NCBI GenBank assembly: GCA_903868035.1
Contig: CAIPTQ010000168.1
Coordinates: 1 to 9,224 of the forward strand
DNA length: 9,224 nucleotides
Direction of reading: 5' to 3'
DNA from: an uncultured Phycisphaerales bacterium
Lineage (GTDB): Bacteria; Planctomycetota; Phycisphaerae; WQYP01
Under the pieces are notes generated by a model that saw only the letters and a program-made list of their open reading frames with translations, had not been told where the DNA came from and did not search any database. The first letter of the stretch is position 1. Each line of letters begins with the position of its first letter. Both the position numbers and the translations under genes were made by a program. This document shows, piece after piece, positions 5,633-9,224 of the stretch.

Positions 5633-7693
5633 GTGCTCGAACCTACGATTCAAGTCCAACGCTGGTGGCATCGCGAGGACATCCTCCTCCTGGTCCTGCT
5701 GGGCGCGCTCTTCCTGTTGCCGGGGCTGCACCGCATCCCACTGTTCGACCGCGATGAGCCGCGCTTCGCCACCGCCGCGCGCACCATGTACGAAACGCAC
5801 GATTTCATCGTGCCCCGCTTCAACGGCCAACTGCGCCCCGACAAGCCACCCCTCGTCTACTGGCTCATGGACCTCGGCTACCTGGCCACCGGCGGGCCCG
5901 CCGAACTTGGGGCGCGCCTCCCCTCGGCCGTCTGCGGCACGCTCACCCTGATCGTCCTGTACTTCATGGTCGGGGCGCGCTTCGGCCGCCTCACCGGATT
6001 CGTCGCCGCGCTTATGCTCGGCACCTGCGCGCTGTTCCTGTCCGTGGCCCGCATGGCCACCGCGGATGCCACGATGCTTCTGGGCATCGTCGTGAGCATG
6101 GCCTGCGCCTGGCAGGCCTGGGATGTCGCGGGGGCCAAGGGCGCGGGTGGGGGCACGGGGGGGGGGATGGCCGGGGCCATGCCGCGGACGGATTATCTGC
6201 TGGACCGCTCCGGGGGCGACGGCGGCCGCGTGCCGCTGATGATCGATCAGCTCCCGTCAGCACCATTACGACGGCGGATGCCGCTGGGGATGGCGCTGCT
6301 GTTTTGGGTGGCGCTGGCGTGGGGTGCCTTGGCCAAGGGCGTGCCCCTGGCGTTTGTGCTGGTGCCGCTGATCGTGCTGTCGCTGGCCACGGGGGCGCTG
6401 CCGGCGCAGTTCCGGCAATGGCGCACGCACTGCCGCCTCACGGAATTGCCGGGGGTGCTGGGGCGCTGTGTATCCCGGGGCAATTGGTCCTGGTGGCGCG
6501 GGCTTCGGCCGACCCTGGGCGTGCCGCTGCTGATTGTGCTGGTGGGCTGGTGGGTGGTGTGGGCGGGCCTGGCCACGCATTGGCAGCTCATCCAGGACAT
6601 GGTCGGGACGCACTTCCTCAATCGCATCGGCGTACCCACGCCCAATATGTCGCCCGGCGGCGCGCAGGACGTGCTCAAGTACGCCCGCCCGCCGGGGATG
6701 TACCTGCTGGCGGTCTGGGCCACGTTCTGGCCCTGGTCGATTCTGCTGGTGCCCATGGCCTATCACACCTGGCGGCGCCTGCGCGGCAAGACGGCCATCG
6801 CCATCGACGTGCGGCCCTATCAGTTCCTCGTCGCCTGGATCGTGCCGATGTGGATGCTGCTGGAACTCGCCCGGGGCAAATTGTTCCACTATCCGCTGCC
6901 GCTGTATGTGCCCCTGGCGATCTTGTGCGCCGACACGCTGGTGCAAAGCTGGAACCGCCTGACCGACGTGCTGGCGGCACGGTGGTTCGGCGCGGCGCGC
7001 TGGGGCATGCTCATCGTCTGGTGTGCCCTGGGCGCGGCGGTGCTTCTCGGCGCCCGCCTGTCGTCCGATCCCGACCTGTTCTGGAAATGCTTCCCCTTCG
7101 CCGTGGGGTTGCTGGCCACCGGTGTGGCCGGCACGATGACCTGGGGCAAGCCGAGCTGGCCCTATGTCCTGGCGCTGTGCTGGGGCGGGGCGCTGCTGGT
7201 GGCCAACGTGATGATCCTGCCCGAGATGCCCGAGATGCAGGTCAGCCGCATCGCCGGCCGCCAGATGGCGGCATCCCAGGCGCAGGATGCCGCCATCCGC
7301 CTGGGCGTGTGCGGCTACGAAGAGGCCACGCTGATTTTCTACGCCGGACAGGACATCCAACGGTTTAACTCCGCCGATGATTTGCTCGCCCACGTCCCCT
7401 TCGCGCGGCGCGGCTGGCGGAGCCTCTGGCCCATGCCCCAACCCGCGGCCGCGCCCTACGTGGTGGCGGTGGAGGAAAAAGTGCGCCGGGAACTCGACGC
7501 CCGGCATATCGTATATACCGAATTGCCCCGGCTGCCGCAGTTCGACCGGCGGAACGACCTGCCGGCGTACCGTATTCCCGGTTTCAACCTGGCGAACTTC
7601 AAGCCGGTGACGGTGACAGTGATTACAAACATACCCGTGCGGATTCCCGCGCCTCAAGAAGTGGTGCCGACGCCCTCGTCGGCTTTTCGATAA
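5633..7693 (+). CDS. ArnT-like family 39 membrane glycosyltransferase
   Basis: A 686-residue multipass protein (about 11-13 hydrophobic segments) of the PMT/ArnT type (GT39/GT83-like), which moves a sugar from a polyprenyl-phosphate carrier to lipid or protein on the outer face of the membrane. Family marks: IPLFDRDEPRFATAAR (35-50) with the acidic pair Asp39/Asp41, IVPRFNGQ (59-66), KPPLVYW (71-77), VARMATADATML (138-149), GALAKGV (231-237) and KLFHYPLPLYVPLAI (416-430). A glycine-rich loop (about 166-206) interrupts the membrane region and is encoded across a 10-G tract. The soluble C-terminal part (about 535-686) is less conserved. The GTG start is forced by an in-frame TAA at 5612-5614 with no other start between. 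There is no Shine-Dalgarno sequence, and the heptamer repeat ends 3 nt upstream. The last ten residues, VVPTPSSAFR, are mostly encoded by an inverted repeat. Donor and acceptor are unknown. Confidence 0.88.
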   Translation: MLEPTIQVQRWWHREDILLLVLLGALFLLPGLHRIPLFDRDEPRFATAARTMYETHDFIVPRFNGQLRPDKPPLVYWLMDLGYLATGGPAELGARLPSAVCGTLTLIVLYFMVGARFGRLTGFVAALMLGTCALFLSVARMATADATMLLGIVVSMACAWQAWDVAGAKGAGGGTGGGMAGAMPRTDYLLDRSGGDGGRVPLMIDQLPSAPLRRRMPLGMALLFWVALAWGALAKGVPLAFVLVPLIVLSLATGALPAQFRQWRTHCRLTELPGVLGRCVSRGNWSWWRGLRPTLGVPLLIVLVGWWVVWAGLATHWQLIQDMVGTHFLNRIGVPTPNMSPGGAQDVLKYARPPGMYLLAVWATFWPWSILLVPMAYHTWRRLRGKTAIAIDVRPYQFLVAWIVPMWMLLELARGKLFHYPLPLYVPLAILCADTLVQSWNRLTDVLAARWFGAARWGMLIVWCALGAAVLLGARLSSDPDLFWKCFPFAVGLLATGVAGTMTWGKPSWPYVLALCWGGALLVANVMILPEMPEMQVSRIAGRQMAASQAQDAAIRLGVCGYEEATLIFYAGQDIQRFNSADDLLAHVPFARRGWRSLWPMPQPAAAPYVVAVEEKVRRELDARHIVYTELPRLPQFDRRNDLPAYRIPGFNLANFKPVTVTVITNIPVRIPAPQEVVPTPSSAFR
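6157..6166 (+). repeat. 10-bp poly-G tract inside the ArnT-like gene
   Basis: Ten consecutive G residues encode most of three Gly codons in the glycine-rich loop of the transferase (residues about 175-178). Runs of this length are known slippage sites in other bacteria. At the length given, the gene is in frame. The neighbouring sequence (6147-6166) also has several further G runs. Confidence 0.9.
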
Positions 7694-7732
7694 CCAAATG
7701 CTGGCCGCATCCGACGAGGGCATCGGCACCAC
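7661..7732. repeat. 22-bp inverted repeat straddling the ArnT-like stop codon
   Basis: The left arm (7661-7682) and right arm (7711-7732) are reverse complements with one mismatch in 22 bp, separated by 28 bp. The left arm codes for VVPTPSS at the end of the transferase, and the TAA stop (7691-7693) lies in the spacer. Each arm is itself a small palindrome: CCGACG-CCCT-CGTCGG on the left, and the same with one mispair on the right. This nested structure is typical of REP/BIME-type interspersed repeats. I cannot assign it to a named family. Confidence 0.75.
7666..7687 (+). terminator. Intrinsic terminator-like hairpin ending the ArnT-like gene
   Basis: A perfect 7-bp stem, GCCGACG (7666-7672) with CGTCGGC (7677-7683), closes a CCCT tetraloop and is followed at once by TTTT (7684-7687). 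It lies inside the last codons of the transferase, so transcripts ending here would lack the stop codon at 7691-7693 unless release occurs further along the T-rich stretch. The U tract is short, so termination may be partial. The alternative 22-bp pairing of the two repeat arms would compete with this hairpin. Confidence 0.4.
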
Positions 7733-7878
7733 GATTTCTGACAGTTATTGATTCGCCTGCCCTACTAAGACCGCCGATGGGGGAAAACTTGAGGTTATCG
7801 GCGGACAAAATCTGAATGAATCTGAAATGCTCGGTTAGCCCGTAAGTCCTTGGCCGTCATTTACCATAGTCGCGCCTT

Positions 7879-7908
7879 GGGGAGTTTATGACGGCCTCCC
7901 CCGCTTTT
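7879..7908 (+). terminator. Weak terminator-like hairpin
   Basis: A 6-bp GC-rich stem, GGGGAG/CTCCCC, with an 11-nt loop is followed by CGC and TTTT (7905-7908). The gap between stem and T run makes it a poor intrinsic terminator by itself. It shares one base (7896) and its loop with the 9-bp pairing 7852-7860/7888-7896, so the two cannot fully form together. Confidence 0.25.
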
Positions 7909-7976
7909 GTGAACGTCGTATATCCCGTCTTGCGTAAATGGCCGCTTTGATGAAACTCGTCATCAAGTTACCTCAT

Positions 7977-8005
7977 TTGCCTTGCCGATGAGGAAATGGA
8001 ATAAT
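7977..8005 (+). promoter_or_regulatory. Sigma70-type promoter of the SurA-like gene
   Basis: TTGCCT (7977-7982, 4 of 6 to TTGACA) and AATAAT (8000-8005, 5 of 6 to TATAAT) are separated by exactly 17 bp. Transcription would begin near 8012, giving a leader of about 110 nt. The 8008-8031 hairpin would then sit at or just inside the 5' end of the RNA. Confidence 0.45.
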
Positions 8006-8081
8006 TACCCTTCTGTCGAACTTCAGAAGGGACATGTATCCAGCCCAACCGGGCGGTCCGGGTCCGTGGCGGGAATAACCC

Positions 8082-8104
8082 TTCGTTCCAATTTCTTGGA
8101 CGAA
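8082..8104 (+). other. Leader hairpin before the SurA-like ribosome-binding site
   Basis: TTCG-T-TCCAA pairs with TTGGACGAA over 9 bp with one bulged T and a TTTC loop. It ends 8 nt before the AAAGGAG ribosome-binding site (8113-8119), close enough to affect ribosome access but leaving the site itself unpaired. Confidence 0.35.
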
Positions 8105-8124
8105 ACATCAACAAAGGAGATCCG

Positions 8125-9224
8125 GTGAGCGGATTCAGTTCCATTCGGCGTCTTACGACGGCGGCAATTATCGTTACTGCGGTTGCGGGAGCCAGCATTC
8201 TGATGGCCCAAACCATCCCCGCCCCTGCCCCCGCCACACTGCCCAGCACGGCGGGTCCGGCGATTCCGTCGGCGGGCACCATGCCCGCGGCCGACGCGCC
8301 CATCGCCATCATCAACGGTCGGCCGATCAACAACGCGGCCTTCTACAGCATCTTGATGCAGGTCGCCGGGATGCGCGTCTTCCAGCAGGTCTTCGACCTT
8401 ACGCTGGTGCAAGGCGCCTGTATCGGCGCGGGCATTCCCTTGGACGGCCCGGAATTCACCAAACGCATGGATGCCGAGCTGCTCAAGACCCTCGACGGCC
8501 TGAACATCAAGTTTGGGCCTGATGGCAAGACGCTGTTGGACTTGGACGGGCGCAAGGCGGCCCTGGGCTTGATCCTCCAGCAGCAGAACGTGACGGCGGT
8601 GGAATTCCGCCTGGGTTGGGAGACCCGCGCCAATCTGCGGGCCATGTCCGAAGGCCGGATCATGGTGGACGACGCCGACATCACCGACGCCTACAAGTCG
8701 GAATACGGCGAGAAGCGCACCATCCACATCATTTCCTACGCCTCTCCGGTCTCCCCCGTGACGATCAAAGCGGAGCTGGGGAAAAAGAAGGCCGACGGCA
8801 CGTTCAAGACGCCCGAAGACGTGGCGACCGAATTGAATCTGCCCAAGCCGGCGGTCTGGATCGTCCCGGCGAGCGCCAAGATCATCCCCGCCATCCATGA
8901 CATAGCCTTTGACGGACTGAAAAACAAGGGCGAAATCTCCTCCATGATCGAGGTTCCCGGACAGAACAACGCCAAGCAGACCATTCTCGTCATGCTCGAC
9001 AACATCGAGAAGGACCGCACGACCAATACGGGCGGCACCGGCGAAATCAAGCTCGATGCCGTCCGGGCCGAGCTCAAGCAGAAGGTGTACGACTTCAAGC
9101 AGGCCCAGTGGATGAACAATCACCTGGTCACGCTGCGTTCAACCGCCACGGTGGACATCAAGGACAAGACCCTCTCGGATCAGTTCCAGCAGGTCCTCGA
9201 TGCCGTCAACCGCGCCGCCGAGGC
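8125..9224 (+). CDS. Secreted SurA/parvulin-like folding factor, 3' end outside window
   Basis: The frame stays open for 366 codons to the window edge. The GTG start (8125) is backed by a strong AAAGGAG site (8113-8119) 5 nt upstream. Residues 1-28 form a signal peptide (RR at 8-9, hydrophobic 11-27, AQ near cleavage). A Pro/Ala-rich linker (30-58) follows. The segment PIAIINGRPINNAAFYSIL (59-77) matches the start of SurA/PpiC N-terminal domains (typically 'vA.VNg..I....f'). A helical region to about 195 is followed by a parvulin-like region (198-298), recognisable from TIHIISYAS (199-207), IPAIHDIAFDGLKNKGEISS (254-273) and TILVMLDNIEK (286-296). Many family members are periplasmic chaperones or peptidyl-prolyl isomerases for secreted and outer-membrane proteins. 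The usual GG-DLG turn and the C-terminal His of active parvulins are not visible (Thr286 or nearby stands in the His position), so it may be a chaperone without isomerase activity. The family call is fairly sure, the activity is not. Confidence 0.72.
   Translation, partial: MSGFSSIRRLTTAAIIVTAVAGASILMAQTIPAPAPATLPSTAGPAIPSAGTMPAADAPIAIINGRPINNAAFYSILMQVAGMRVFQQVFDLTLVQGACIGAGIPLDGPEFTKRMDAELLKTLDGLNIKFGPDGKTLLDLDGRKAALGLILQQQNVTAVEFRLGWETRANLRAMSEGRIMVDDADITDAYKSEYGEKRTIHIISYASPVSPVTIKAELGKKKADGTFKTPEDVATELNLPKPAVWIVPASAKIIPAIHDIAFDGLKNKGEISSMIEVPGQNNAKQTILVMLDNIEKDRTTNTGGTGEIKLDAVRAELKQKVYDFKQAQWMNNHLVTLRSTATVDIKDKTLSDQFQQVLDAVNRAAE

Larger units (their letters stand above)
7694..8124. other. 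431-nt gene-free, hairpin-rich region
   Basis: I find no gene here; the few reading frames are under 15 codons and lack ribosome-binding sites. Besides the right arm of the 22-bp inverted repeat, it holds several potential RNA structures on the plus strand: CCGCCGAT (7771-7778) with ATCGGCGG (7797-7804); GGCCGTCAT (7852-7860) with ATGACGGCC (7888-7896); GGGGAG (7879-7884) with CTCCCC (7896-7901) followed by CCGCTTTT at 7901-7908; CCCTTCTG (8008-8015) with CAGAAGGG (8024-8031); and TTCG-T-TCCAA (8082-8091) with TTGGACGAA (8096-8104). The region is more AT-rich than the flanking genes. It probably combines the 3' end of the transferase transcript with the promoter and leader of the folding-factor gene. 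It matches no riboswitch or small-RNA family that I recognise. Confidence 0.6.

Noticed and set aside
6266..7732. Minus-strand 488-codon frame opposite the ArnT-like gene
   Set aside because: Its translation is His/Gln/Pro/Arg-rich, as expected from the complement of a GC-rich membrane-protein gene. The plus-strand protein has clear family motifs.
7816..7845. Nine-residue open frame (MNLKCSVSP) as a possible leader peptide
   Set aside because: It has no ribosome-binding site, no run of regulatory codons, and lies far upstream of the next gene.
8023..9123. Minus-strand 366-codon frame opposite the SurA-like gene
   Set aside because: The plus-strand frame has a strong ribosome-binding site, a signal peptide and domain matches. 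The antisense translation is Gly/Asp/Val/Leu-rich without a recognisable family.

Overview
The window is a GC-rich bacterial chromosomal segment carrying seven protein genes and one tRNA gene. No ribosomal RNA, CRISPR array, transposase or integrase was seen. A Planctomycetota or related PVC-group bacterium is my best guess. The reasons are the large secreted GH106-type alpha-L-rhamnosidase with no SusC/SusD neighbours, the tRNA with no encoded CCA, the low operon density with many strand switches, and the general style of the proteins. No phylogenetic marker here proves this, so the assignment is inference only.

Layout from left to right: (1) the first 30 codons of an unidentified membrane or exported protein on the minus strand (1-92); (2) a Uma2-family (DUF820) putative endonuclease on the plus strand (266-898); (3) ndk, nucleoside diphosphate kinase, on the minus strand (912-1382), convergent with Uma2 and with its own recognisable promoter; (4) tRNA-Val(UAC) on the plus strand (1541-1614); (5) the GH106 rhamnosidase on the minus strand (1625-4648), ending only 10 nt from the tRNA; (6) a PAP2-superfamily membrane phosphatase on the minus strand (4781-5512); (7) a 112-bp inverted repeat made of telomere-like heptamers that fills the divergent gap; (8) an ArnT-like family 39 membrane glycosyltransferase on the plus strand (5633-7693), with a 10-G tract in its coding sequence and a repeat-borne terminator over its stop codon; (9) a 431-nt gene-free stretch rich in hairpins with a good promoter; (10) the start of a secreted SurA/parvulin-like folding factor (8125 to the window end).

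The PAP2 phosphatase and the ArnT-like transferase are divergent neighbours. They could both act on polyprenyl-phosphate carriers at the membrane, one recycling the carrier pyrophosphate and the other using carrier-linked sugar. The secreted rhamnosidase and the periplasmic folding factor add to an envelope or secretion theme, but no joint pathway is demonstrated. The ndk, tRNA and Uma2 genes look like ordinary independent units.

The most unusual item is the palindromic heptamer element at 5518-5629. Its two arms each contain five TNNAGGG heptamers in matching register, and they run to within 3-5 nt of both flanking start codons. Neither gene has a Shine-Dalgarno sequence, and each reading frame is closed by a stop codon inside the element. 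The element therefore has to supply the 5' region of both genes.
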